From Heliomicrobium gestii (GTDB lineage: Bacteria; Bacillota; Desulfitobacteriia; Heliobacteriales; Heliobacteriaceae): DNA of 64,000 nucleotides. The notes under the pieces are model-generated. The model searched no databases, had not been told where the DNA came from, and saw only the letters and a list, made by a program, of their open reading frames with translations. This document shows, piece by piece, positions 30,235-37,186 of this stretch; within the stretch, counting starts at the first letter, position 1, and each line of letters opens with the position of its first letter. The translations under genes were made by a program, and so were the position numbers. The stretch lies in contig NZ_WXEX01000005.1 of the NCBI RefSeq assembly GCF_009877435.1, positions 186,001 to 250,000 of the forward strand. Direction: 5' to 3'.

Positions 30235-30558
30235 TTAGAACATTCCGGGAATCTTCAGACCGCCTGTGACCTTGGCCATTTCCTGGCTGACCATCTCTTG
30301 CGCCTTCCGCAGCGCCTCGTTGACGACGGTCAGGATCAGGTCTTGGAGCATCTCAACGTCGTCGGGATCGACGGCTTCCGGCGCGATGGCGATGGACAGG
30401 ATCTCGTTTTTCCCATTGGCGACCACCTTGATCGCCCCGCCGCCTCCGGTGGCCTCGACGGTGCGTTCCGCCAATTCCTCCTGGAGTTTGGCCATATCCT
30501 GTTGCATCTTTTGCACTTGTTTCATCATCTTTTGCATGTCGCCCATTTTTCCGAACAT
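30235..30558 (-). CDS. ybaB: YbaB/EbfC family nucleoid-associated protein
   Basis: 107 residues. [20 protein letters not shown] begins the long N-terminal helix, followed by [20 protein letters not shown] (the central sheet) and [17 protein letters not shown] at the end, all characteristic. The small homodimer binds DNA non-specifically. The ATG at 30558 has GGGAGGGGG seven bases upstream; a TTG at 30564 overlaps poorly. It is normally the immediate neighbour of dnaX, but here about 1 kb with three tiny genes lies between. Confidence 0.95.
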   Translation of the reverse strand: MFGKMGDMQKMMKQVQKMQQDMAKLQEELAERTVEATGGGGAIKVVANGKNEILSIAIAPEAVDPDDVEMLQDLILTVVNEALRKAQEMVSQEMAKVTGGLKIPGMF

Positions 30559-30638
30559 CGGCAATCCCCCTCCCAGCGTTTGGCGTCAGTAGTTTACCAC
30601 AATTGAACAGCATTATAAAGCGCCAGCGCGCAAAAAAT

Positions 30639-30678
30639 AACACTGCCGCGCAACCGGTTCCGGTCTCGCGGCAGTGTT
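30639..30678 (-). terminator. Terminator of the 29-residue peptide gene
   Basis: AACACTGCCGCG and CGCGGCAGTGTT form a perfect 12-bp stem; TTATTTTTTG follows on the minus strand. Confidence 0.85.
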
Positions 30679-30714
30679 ACCGACTGGGTGCTAAAATAAA
30701 TACCCCTCCCCTTC

Positions 30715-30804
30715 TTATCTTGGCGCCGGTTGCATCAAAGCGAACAACAGCCCCGTGATGGCAACGGCCAGGAGGACAAGGTCCATGTTGATCCACGAGG
30801 TCAT
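30715..30804 (-). CDS. 29-residue single-span membrane peptide, unrecognised
   Basis: The frame reads MTSWINMDLVLLAVAITGLL, then FALMQPAPR, then TAA. GGAAGGGAGGGG lies seven bases before the ATG, a strong 12-bp terminator follows the stop, and a promoter-like region precedes it, so it looks like a real independent gene despite its size. The hydrophobic core (about residues 8-24) is one membrane helix. The pattern LL-x-LL-x-ALM-x-P faintly recalls KdpF, but no kdp gene is nearby. It could also be a small subunit of a bioenergetic complex. Both ideas are speculative. Confidence 0.65.
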   Translation of the reverse strand: MTSWINMDLVLLAVAITGLLFALMQPAPR

Positions 30805-30860
30805 TTCGTTTCCCCTCCCTTCCTAGAGTTCTCGCCTTCGGGCGGCTCATCTCCTGCGGA

Positions 30861-30900
30861 ATGTTACTACAGGGTATGCGCAACGTTAAGTTTCTGTTAA
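30861..30900 (-). promoter_or_regulatory. Promoter with PhoP-box-like direct repeat for the 29-residue gene
   Basis: On the minus strand TTAACA (30900-30895) and TTAACG (30889-30884) repeat with an 11-bp period, as in PhoP boxes of Gram-positive bacteria. TTAACG also stands exactly 17 bp before TAACAT (30866-30861), so it could double as the -35. The mRNA would carry a leader of about 50 bases. Confidence 0.4.
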
Positions 30901-31073
30901 GCATTTTAAGATTATGTGAAGTATAGTGGATTCATACCCCCCTGTCAATGTTTTCCCGACAGGATTTTTTTGCTGGATCTTGCGTATTTTCGCCCGTTTT
31001 CGCACACATTGAGATGGACTTGGGAACGACATTCGTCGAGATGCCACGACGAAAGACGATGGAGGGATGTTTC

Positions 31074-31289
31074 ATGAGTGGTCGTGAAGACGGCAAGATC
31101 GCAACGGATGCAAAAAAGTTACAAATGGAGTTCAAAGAAGGCCTCAACCCCGACGATTTTGAGGAGACGGCCGACGTGGCCCAAGGCCCCATCGTGTCCG
31201 GCTCTCCCGATATGGCTGCCCGTCGAGGCGCGACAAGAACGACAGAGATGATCGTCGGTGAAACGGGGGAAGAAAGAACCCCTTCCTGA
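31074..31289 (+). CDS. Small acidic hypothetical protein (71 residues)
   Basis: The ATG at 31074 has GGAGGGATGTTTC directly upstream, which argues against the earlier in-frame ATG at 30948. The product is soluble and polar (MSGREDGKIATDAKK near the start; FEETADVAQG; SPDMAARRGATRTTE) without cysteine or a membrane segment. I do not recognise it. It runs opposite to dnaX and ybaB and is followed after about 30 bases by the 40-residue gene, so the two may form an operon ending at the terminator at 31466. A short hairpin followed by seven T residues (30941-30971) precedes it and could act as an attenuator. Confidence 0.6.
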   Translation: MSGREDGKIATDAKKLQMEFKEGLNPDDFEETADVAQGPIVSGSPDMAARRGATRTTEMIVGETGEERTPS

Positions 31290-31319
31290 CGGGGCATGCT
31301 ACATCCGGGGGGTGGTGTG

Positions 31320-31442
31320 ATGCAGCGACGCCTGTTGGCTCGCCTGGTTCCCATGGGGCTCCGGGGGTATCTCATGTACAACCTGGCCCGCCTGGGAATC
31401 CGCTGGACCATTCGCAACCGCCGTTGGTTGCAGTTCCGGTAG
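31320..31442 (+). CDS. Tiny basic hypothetical protein (40 residues)
   Basis: The frame is ATG at 31320 to TAG at 31442, with GGGGGGTGGTGTG before the start. The product (MQRRLLARLVPMGLRGYLMY, then a stretch ending RNRRWLQFR) is very basic, with a weakly amphipathic helix and many Arg and Trp. A clean terminator follows 24 bases later. It is too small to assign; it could be a membrane-surface or nucleic-acid-binding peptide, or a chance frame. Confidence 0.45.
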   Translation: MQRRLLARLVPMGLRGYLMYNLARLGIRWTIRNRRWLQFR

Positions 31443-31465
31443 CTCCACTCCGTCCGGGTTCACGG

Positions 31466-31503
31466 AAAAAGGCCGGGGGCGATCATCGCCTCCCGGCCTT
31501 TTT
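31466..31503. terminator. Terminator between the small genes and dnaX
   Basis: AAAAAGGCCGGG (31466-31477) pairs exactly with CCCGGCCTTTTT (31492-31503). It is symmetrical, so it probably serves both converging transcripts. Confidence 0.9.
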
Positions 31504-31568
31504 CTCTGCGCAGCCGTCTCCGTTTGTTTTTCGGCCGCCACATTACGCAGAAGCTTGGCATCGAGTCC

Positions 31569-33497
31569 TTAATCCATACCGTCCAAGGTGTCGTCATCGA
31601 CGATCTCCACAGACAGGTTGGGGTCTTGAAAGACCTTTTCCCGGATAAAGTTCGGGTCGGCCCAAGGCGGCGACGCTTCCCTGGCCCCGGTTGCTTTTGG
31701 GGAGGCTTCGGCCGGGACGCCCGCCTGTCGCCGCTGCGGTTCCGCTTTCGGCGTCCACTGGCTTTCGTGGCATAGTTGGATCAGCACCGGCCGATCCAAC
31801 GCCTTGGAAAACTCCTCCTTGAGGGCGTTGATCACATCGCTTAACTTCGGATCATTCGGCTGATTATAGAGGGTGTTGTTGTGGACGAGGACGACCCGGT
31901 TCTGCTCGGCGCCGGCCAGGCGCGTCTGCCCCCGCAAGATCGAGCGCTTCAACGGGGAGATCTGCTCCATCGCCGCCGCAAGCACATCGGGCCAGCAGGC
32001 GTTCACCTGGTCAACATCGAGGGGAGCTTCGCTCATGCGCGCCGGCCTGTCCTCATCGGGCCCAACCGCGGCGGTGGACAACGGCGCAGGGACGGCGCGC
32101 CGGGGCGACTCGGCAAAGGGATTGGCGGCTTTTTCCGCGGCAGCGCCACCGTGGCTCTCCAGCATCTGCTGCATGTCCCGCAGCTTCGCTTCCAGGCTCT
32201 CGACCCGTCGCCGGAGGGCGCGCATCTCCATATCAGAGGAACCGCCGGCCGCCGTTCCAGTCACCGGTGGCGCGGCGGGAGCGGAAACAGGCGCATACCC
32301 GGCGGCTGGCGCCGTCGAAGCGCTGGCGACACCTCGACCAGCCGCGCCCATTGCCGCACCAGCCGTCGCGCTGCCGGCGGCGCCGCCAGAACCGGCGGCA
32401 ATCGCCCCCCATTCGCGGCGGGCGATGCGGACAAAGGCAACCTCCAGGAGGATGCGGGGATGGGTCGTCCACTTCATGTCGTTTTCCGCCTGGCTCAGCA
32501 AGGCGATGCAGGCTTGCAACTCTCCGGCGCCGTAGACCTGGCCCGTCTCCTTCACCCGCTCAGCGATGTCGTCAGGCATGTCCGCCAGATCGGCGGCGCC
32601 CGGCACCGTCCGCAGGATCAGGCGATCCCGGTAGTGCTCGATCAGATCGCGCGTCAGTGGTCGCACCTCTTTGCCCTGGTTGATCAGATCGTTCAACTGC
32701 ATCAGCACAGCAGAGAGCCGCTCTTCCGCCAGGCCCTGGGTCATCTCGTAGAGCGTCTCATCGGCGACAGCGCCCAGGATAGCCGTCACATCGGCGCTTT
32801 GGATCGCTTTTCCGGCGTAGGAGACACACTGGTCGAGGATGCCCAGGGCGTCCCGCATCCCGCCCTCGGCCTTGCGGGCGATAAACTGCAGCGTTTCCCG
32901 GGAGGCCGTGAGCTCATGATGGCGGCAAATCCGCTCCAGTCGGTCGACGATCTCGTTGATGCCGAGGCGGCGGAAATCAAAGCGCTGGCAACGGGAGAGG
33001 ATGGTGGCCGGGATCTTGTGCACCTCCGTGGTGGCGAGCACGAAGATCACATTGACCGGCGGCTCCTCCAGCGTCTTTAAGAGGGCGTTGAAGGCTTCCG
33101 TCGTGAGCATGTGCACTTCGTCGATGATATAGACCTTGTATGTCCCCTCCTGGGGCGCGTACTTGACCTGCTCGCGCAGTTCCCGGATCTCGTCGACGCC
33201 CCGGTTGGACGCCGCGTCGATCTCGAGCACATCATGGGAGGCGCCGCTGTTGATGGCGCGACAATTGGGACAGTCGTTGCAAGGCTTCACCGGTCCGTCG
33301 CCGCAGCAGTTCAACGCTTTCGCGAGGATCTTGGCGGTCGTCGTCTTCCCCGTGCCCCGAGGGCCGCAAAAGAGATAGGCATGGGCGATCCGCTGATAGG
33401 CGATGGCGTTTTGCAAGGTCCGGCTCACATGCTCCTGGCCGACCAGTTCCTGAAAGCTCTGGGGTCGCCACTCCCGGTATAACGCCAGATAGGCCAT
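31569..33497 (-). CDS. dnaX: DNA polymerase III subunits gamma/tau
   Basis: 642 residues from the ATG at 33497, preceded by GGGAGGATGTC. The product starts MAYLALYREWRPQSFQELVG. Walker A GPRGTGKTTTAKILA (about 43-57), zinc cysteines NCCGDGPVKPCNDCPNC (about 62-78), DEVHMLTTEAFNALLKTLEEPP (Walker B and sensor region, given here only as a landmark at about 118-139) and LSRCQRFDFRR (about 172) define the clamp-loader ATPase. A long Ala/Gly/Pro-rich linker (about 385-500) joins the C-terminal tau-like region. It loads the sliding clamp and tethers polymerase. SRP RNA and tRNA-Ser lie upstream as in Bacillus. I saw no obvious frameshift signal for a short gamma form. Confidence 0.97.
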   Translation of the reverse strand: MAYLALYREWRPQSFQELVGQEHVSRTLQNAIAYQRIAHAYLFCGPRGTGKTTTAKILAKALNCCGDGPVKPCNDCPNCRAINSGASHDVLEIDAASNRGVDEIRELREQVKYAPQEGTYKVYIIDEVHMLTTEAFNALLKTLEEPPVNVIFVLATTEVHKIPATILSRCQRFDFRRLGINEIVDRLERICRHHELTASRETLQFIARKAEGGMRDALGILDQCVSYAGKAIQSADVTAILGAVADETLYEMTQGLAEERLSAVLMQLNDLINQGKEVRPLTRDLIEHYRDRLILRTVPGAADLADMPDDIAERVKETGQVYGAGELQACIALLSQAENDMKWTTHPRILLEVAFVRIARREWGAIAAGSGGAAGSATAGAAMGAAGRGVASASTAPAAGYAPVSAPAAPPVTGTAAGGSSDMEMRALRRRVESLEAKLRDMQQMLESHGGAAAEKAANPFAESPRRAVPAPLSTAAVGPDEDRPARMSEAPLDVDQVNACWPDVLAAAMEQISPLKRSILRGQTRLAGAEQNRVVLVHNNTLYNQPNDPKLSDVINALKEEFSKALDRPVLIQLCHESQWTPKAEPQRRQAGVPAEASPKATGAREASPPWADPNFIREKVFQDPNLSVEIVDDDTLDGMD

Positions 33498-33559
33498 GAC
33501 ATCCTCCCACATCTCGCCGGACCGCCGAAGGCGGACCGTTGGCATTGCGCTTGAATACA

Positions 33560-33588
33560 GAAAAAAGATGGCTTACACCATCTTTTCT
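33560..33588 (-). terminator. Terminator after SRP RNA
   Basis: AAAAGATGG (33563-33571) and CCATCTTTT (33578-33586) form a 9-bp stem, with a T-run on the minus strand ahead of dnaX. Confidence 0.75.
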
Positions 33589-33617
33589 TACCGATAAAAC
33601 CAAATAATATAATTTAT

Positions 33618-33887
33618 GGCCGTGCACCCGACTTCGAACGCTGACTTCCGGGCGTTACCCCTGTAGTTAACTCAGACCAGGCTCCCCTGCGGCACCCGAA
33701 AGGGCCTACTTACCGTTGCTTCCTCCCGGACCTGGCGGGGTTCATAGGTTTTCGTTGCGCAGGACCCAATCTTCAACGTCACTTGCAGAAGCCGGACCCC
33801 ACAAGTCAGGACCTCAAATCGGGCATCCACCCCGCTATAGCGGATTGCGGGTGACAAGGCACCGCTAACGCCCCGTGTAGCACGGCC
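33618..33887 (-). ncRNA. ffs: Signal recognition particle RNA, large (Bacillus-type) form
   Basis: The minus strand contains CCAGGTCCGGGAGGAAGCAA, the universally conserved SRP54-binding domain, about 170 bases into the RNA. The 5' end (GGCCGTGC) pairs with the 3' end (GCACGGCC), giving a 270-base RNA with an Alu-type domain such as GCGGTGCC...ACCCGCAATCCGC, like B. subtilis scRNA. Its place just upstream of dnaX is the Bacillus arrangement. With Ffh it targets nascent membrane proteins to SecYEG. Confidence 0.95.
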
Positions 33888-33945
33888 AATCTTAACGCAG
33901 CTACGGCAACTGCAATCGGCCAGGAACCGATTGCTCGATGGTGGC

Positions 33946-34039
33946 TGGCGGAGAGAGAGGGATTCGAACCCTCGAGACAGGTTTTGCCCGCCTACACGAT
34001 TTCCAATCGTGCGCCTTCGACCAACTCGGCCATCTCTCC
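33946..34039 (-). tRNA. tRNA-Ser (anticodon GGA)
   Basis: A 94-base class II tRNA with long variable arm. GGAGAGA pairs with TCTCTCC; the anticodon stem ACGAT/ATCGT encloses TTGGAAA, giving GGA; GGTTCGAATCC is the T arm and CCA is encoded. Confidence 0.97.
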
Positions 34040-34057
34040 ATCAGTCTACATAAAAAT

Positions 34058-34086
34058 AGTATATCGATGAGATGGACAAAAGTAAA
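34058..34086 (-). promoter_or_regulatory. tRNA-Ser promoter
   Basis: TTTACT (34086-34081) and TATACT (34063-34058) are 17 bp apart on the minus strand, about 19 bp before the tRNA. It could also drive the SRP RNA. Confidence 0.65.
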
Positions 34087-34262
34087 GCGGAATCGAATGG
34101 GAACCCATCCAACACTCGCTCCGCTCCGGAGTTCCATCCTCGTCGCTGTTCGCGGCAAAGACCGGAAGTGTCCTTCACTTCACGAGCCCTACTATAATAC
34201 CGCAATGAACAATCGCTGTCAATATTGAAGAAATTCCCTGGCCGGCGCCGCCGATCGACCGG

Positions 34263-35051
34263 TCAGGAACCGGCGCCCCGGTACCGGAGCAACCCCCGCC
34301 CCCAGAGCCAATACCCGGCGGCGAAGACGATCCCGCCGATGACCGGCGTCAACCCTGCATAGTGGGCCAACTCAAAGCGATGCAGAAACAGCGCGCCCGG
34401 ATAAAAGCCGACGAAGGCGAAGGGCAACAGCCAGGTCAAGAGCCAGCGCACGACGCCTTTATAGATGGTAACGGGATACCGGCCATACCCGGTCAGGTTG
34501 TACACGAGCGGCGAAACGCCCGAACGTCCTTCCGCCCAGAAGCCGGTCGCCGCCAGCGCCGTAAAAACGCCGCCATAGATCAGGACCGAGCCGGCAAGCA
34601 GGCAGACAAAGGCGACAGGCTCCCACCAAAGCAGTTCGATGCCGAGGCTGTGGCGGGCATACGCCAGCAGCCCCAATCCAAGGGCGGCGCCGGAGAGCGG
34701 TTCCAACTCGATCTTCTCCAGGTAGATCTGCAGCAGCGGGTTGACGGGGCGTGTCATCACTCCGTCCAATTTCCCCTCAATGATGTACTGATCCCGGATG
34801 TACCAGGACCCGGTAAAGAGACAATTGAACAGGGCGAAGGCCACCATGAAGTAGCCGACAATGCCGATGACCTCTTCCCGATTCCAGCCGTCGAGATCGG
34901 GAACCTGGCTGAAGACGATCAGGATGAAGGCCAGGCTGACCCCCTGGTAGAGCAGGTCGGCAAAGGACTCCACGAGAAAATCGGCGCGATAGGCCAATTT
35001 CGTCTTGACATACTGCCCCAGATAAGCGGCGATCACCGGACCGTATCGCAT
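34263..35051 (-). CDS. ABC-2 type exporter permease (COG3694-like)
   Basis: 262 residues with about six membrane helices. It begins MRYGPVIAAYLGQYVKTKLAYR and carries GKLDGVMTRPVNPLLQIYLE (about 93-112), the cytosolic loop conserved in this permease family. It lies downstream of a sister permease and the ATPase on the same strand; the intergenic gap is about 100 bases. Such three-gene sets (COG4586-COG4587-COG3694) are widespread in Firmicutes and cyanobacteria and their substrates are mostly unknown. The two permeases presumably form a heterodimer in the cytoplasmic membrane. Confidence 0.85.
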   Translation of the reverse strand: MRYGPVIAAYLGQYVKTKLAYRADFLVESFADLLYQGVSLAFILIVFSQVPDLDGWNREEVIGIVGYFMVAFALFNCLFTGSWYIRDQYIIEGKLDGVMTRPVNPLLQIYLEKIELEPLSGAALGLGLLAYARHSLGIELLWWEPVAFVCLLAGSVLIYGGVFTALAATGFWAEGRSGVSPLVYNLTGYGRYPVTIYKGVVRWLLTWLLPFAFVGFYPGALFLHRFELAHYAGLTPVIGGIVFAAGYWLWGRGLLRYRGAGS

Positions 35052-35152
35052 ACGAGATCTTCCTCCCCCTCGTTTTCTGCCGGTTGCACCCTTGTCGCTT
35101 CTCCTCGGGCGCCGGATACCCAGTCCAGCTGAACCCCAATGGCCATCGCCCC

Positions 35153-35956
35153 TTACCCGCCCTGCACCACCATCCGCCGGCGCGCATAGACGAAGAGCGC
35201 CCGCGCCAAGGCCATCAGGAGAACGGCCCAGAACACCTGCTGGATCAGGGCATCCCGGAGCGCCTCACCGCGCAGCGCCCCCGTATAGATCATCGTCGGC
35301 ACATAGGCGATGGACTGGAAGGGCAGCAGGCGCAGCCACTGTTGGGCAACGGCGGGAAACAAGCTGATCGGGGCCACCAACCCGGACAGGAGATCGATGG
35401 CGATGTGTTTCGCCCGAATGATTCCCGTCGTGTTCAAGGTGAAGAATGCCGTCAGCCCGGTCAGCAGATTGATGGCGTTGTTGATGACAAAACTGAGGGC
35501 GATGCTGACGAGGAAGAAACCGAGGCTCTCCACCGAGTCGGGAAGGCGCACCGGAAACAGCAGAAAGGCGAAGACGGCCCCCGGCAGCGTGAAAAAGCCG
35601 AATCGAAAGAGCGCCTCCCCCAAGGCGGAGGAGAGCCGGTAGGTCAGATAGTCATAGGGCCGCGCCAGTTCGACGGCCACCTTGCCCGTCCGGACGTCAT
35701 CGGCGATCTCGCGGTCCACATTGTTGAAGTAAAAGGTGCGGCTGATCCAGGCGACGGCCACATAGGTGATCATCTGGCCCAGGTCAAGGCCGCCCAGGGT
35801 CGACTTATGGCGGTACACGGCCTCCCAGAGGAAGTAATAGGCGCCGATGTTGACGGCATAGGTGAAAACACCGGTAAAGTACACCACCCGGTAGGCGAGC
35901 ATCTTCATAAACTGGATGCGCATGACTTCCCATTGCAGCGCCAGCCAGGCCGTCAT
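35153..35956 (-). CDS. ABC-2 type exporter permease (COG4587-like)
   Basis: 267 residues with about six membrane helices, an N-terminal amphipathic stretch (MTAWLALQWEVMRIQFMKML), and VDREIADDVRTGKVAVELARP (about 80-100; quoted in outline) forming the conserved loop equivalent to GKLDGVMTRP in its sister protein. Its ATG overlaps the ATPase stop by four bases (ATGA), so the two are translationally coupled. It is expected to pair with the permease at 34263. Confidence 0.85.
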   Translation of the reverse strand: MTAWLALQWEVMRIQFMKMLAYRVVYFTGVFTYAVNIGAYYFLWEAVYRHKSTLGGLDLGQMITYVAVAWISRTFYFNNVDREIADDVRTGKVAVELARPYDYLTYRLSSALGEALFRFGFFTLPGAVFAFLLFPVRLPDSVESLGFFLVSIALSFVINNAINLLTGLTAFFTLNTTGIIRAKHIAIDLLSGLVAPISLFPAVAQQWLRLLPFQSIAYVPTMIYTGALRGEALRDALIQQVFWAVLLMALARALFVYARRRMVVQGG

Positions 35957-36957
35957 AGGACCACCGCTCCACGGTAGATCGCCTTTACGATCTCCTCGAT
36001 CGGCGTCGCCTGGACGGCCAGATCGACGACAGGAAACCGGGCGATCAACACACCCATGATCGTCGCCGGCGACACCTCCTGGATGGAAAAGGCCGCGAGG
36101 GCGCGGCGCGGTTCCGGCGTCTCCCAGGCCACCGGCAGTCCCGCAAAGGCCTCCTGCAATTCCTCCATCGTCACGGGCTGATCAAAGTCGACCTTCAACG
36201 TCCGACCGCCGCCATACTCCTGCTGCAAGCGGGTCAGGGACCCGTCATAGAGGATGCGACCCCGATCGATCATGACCACCCGGGAACAGAGGGCCTCAAT
36301 GTCTGACAGGTCATGGGTCGTCAGCAACACCGTCGTGCCCAGTTCACCGTTGATTTCCATTAAAAACTGGCGGATGCGCTCCTTGGCCAGCACATCCAGG
36401 CCGATCGTCGGCTCGTCCAAAAAGAGCAGATCGGGATGGTGCAGCAGCGCCGCCGTCAACTCGCAGCGCATGCGCTGACCGAGAGAGAGCTTGCGCACGG
36501 GGATGTGCAGGAAGTTTTCCATCTCTAAAAGTTCCACAAACCGATCGAGCCGGCGCCGGTAATCGGCTTCGGGGATCTGATAGACCCGGCTCAAGAGGCG
36601 AAAGGATTCACTGACCGCCAGATCCCACCACAACTGGCTGCGCTGGCCGAAGACGACGCCGATGCGGCGGCAGAAGTCGATCCGTTCGCGATGGGGCACA
36701 AAGCCGTTGACGATCAGCCGGCCCGAAGTGGGCACAAGGATGCCCGACAGCATCTTGATCGTCGTGGACTTGCCCGCCCCGTTGGCGCCGATGTAGCCGA
36801 CCATCTCGCCCCGTTGCACCTGCAGGTCGATGTGATCGACGGCGGCCACCCGTTTATACTCGCGCTGCCAGAGGTCGCGAAAGGCGCCCGCCACCCCTTC
36901 CCGGCGCTGAAAGACCTGAAACTCCTTCGTCAACCCAACTGCATCGATCATGTTCAT
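35953..36957 (-). CDS. ABC exporter ATPase (COG4586-like)
   Basis: 334 residues from the ATG at 36957, which has AAGGGGGAGGG nine bases upstream; a longer frame to 37059 lacks a ribosome site. Walker A GANGAGKSTTIKML (about 61-74), Q loop VVFGQRSQLWWD, signature KLSLGQRMRCELTAALL (about 155-171), Walker B LLFLDEPTIGLD, and H loop TTHDLSD are all intact. The C-terminal 90 residues (LTRLQQEYGGGRTLKVDF onward) are the accessory domain of this subfamily. It energises the two permeases encoded downstream. Confidence 0.93.
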   Translation of the reverse strand: MNMIDAVGLTKEFQVFQRREGVAGAFRDLWQREYKRVAAVDHIDLQVQRGEMVGYIGANGAGKSTTIKMLSGILVPTSGRLIVNGFVPHRERIDFCRRIGVVFGQRSQLWWDLAVSESFRLLSRVYQIPEADYRRRLDRFVELLEMENFLHIPVRKLSLGQRMRCELTAALLHHPDLLFLDEPTIGLDVLAKERIRQFLMEINGELGTTVLLTTHDLSDIEALCSRVVMIDRGRILYDGSLTRLQQEYGGGRTLKVDFDQPVTMEELQEAFAGLPVAWETPEPRRALAAFSIQEVSPATIMGVLIARFPVVDLAVQATPIEEIVKAIYRGAVVL

Positions 36958-37150
36958 CTGGTCCAGCCCTCCCCCTTGGCGGGCGCCGATAGACGGCATC
37001 CCTCTGATATGGTATCCGCCAAGCCGCCTCGGGACAAGTGCCCAGACCAAAGGAGACAATATTCCGCCATTTTGCGGCTATATAATCGAGCGGCAATGGT
37101 TGCCCCTTCTGGGCGAGACCTTGGACGCTGTGAATGCCGGTGAAACAAAC

Positions 37151-37181
37151 AAAGCAGTGAGCCAACGGGGCTCACTGCTTT
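37151..37181. terminator. Terminator after the HD-GYP gene
   Basis: AAAGCAGTGAGCC and GGCTCACTGCTTT are exact complements around a short loop, just beyond the stop codon of the minus-strand gene. Confidence 0.85.
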
Positions 37182-37186
37182 GTCAT

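Noticed and set aside
33672-33857. A 61-codon minus-strand frame
   Set aside because: It lies entirely inside the SRP RNA, whose conserved core and end pairing are clear.
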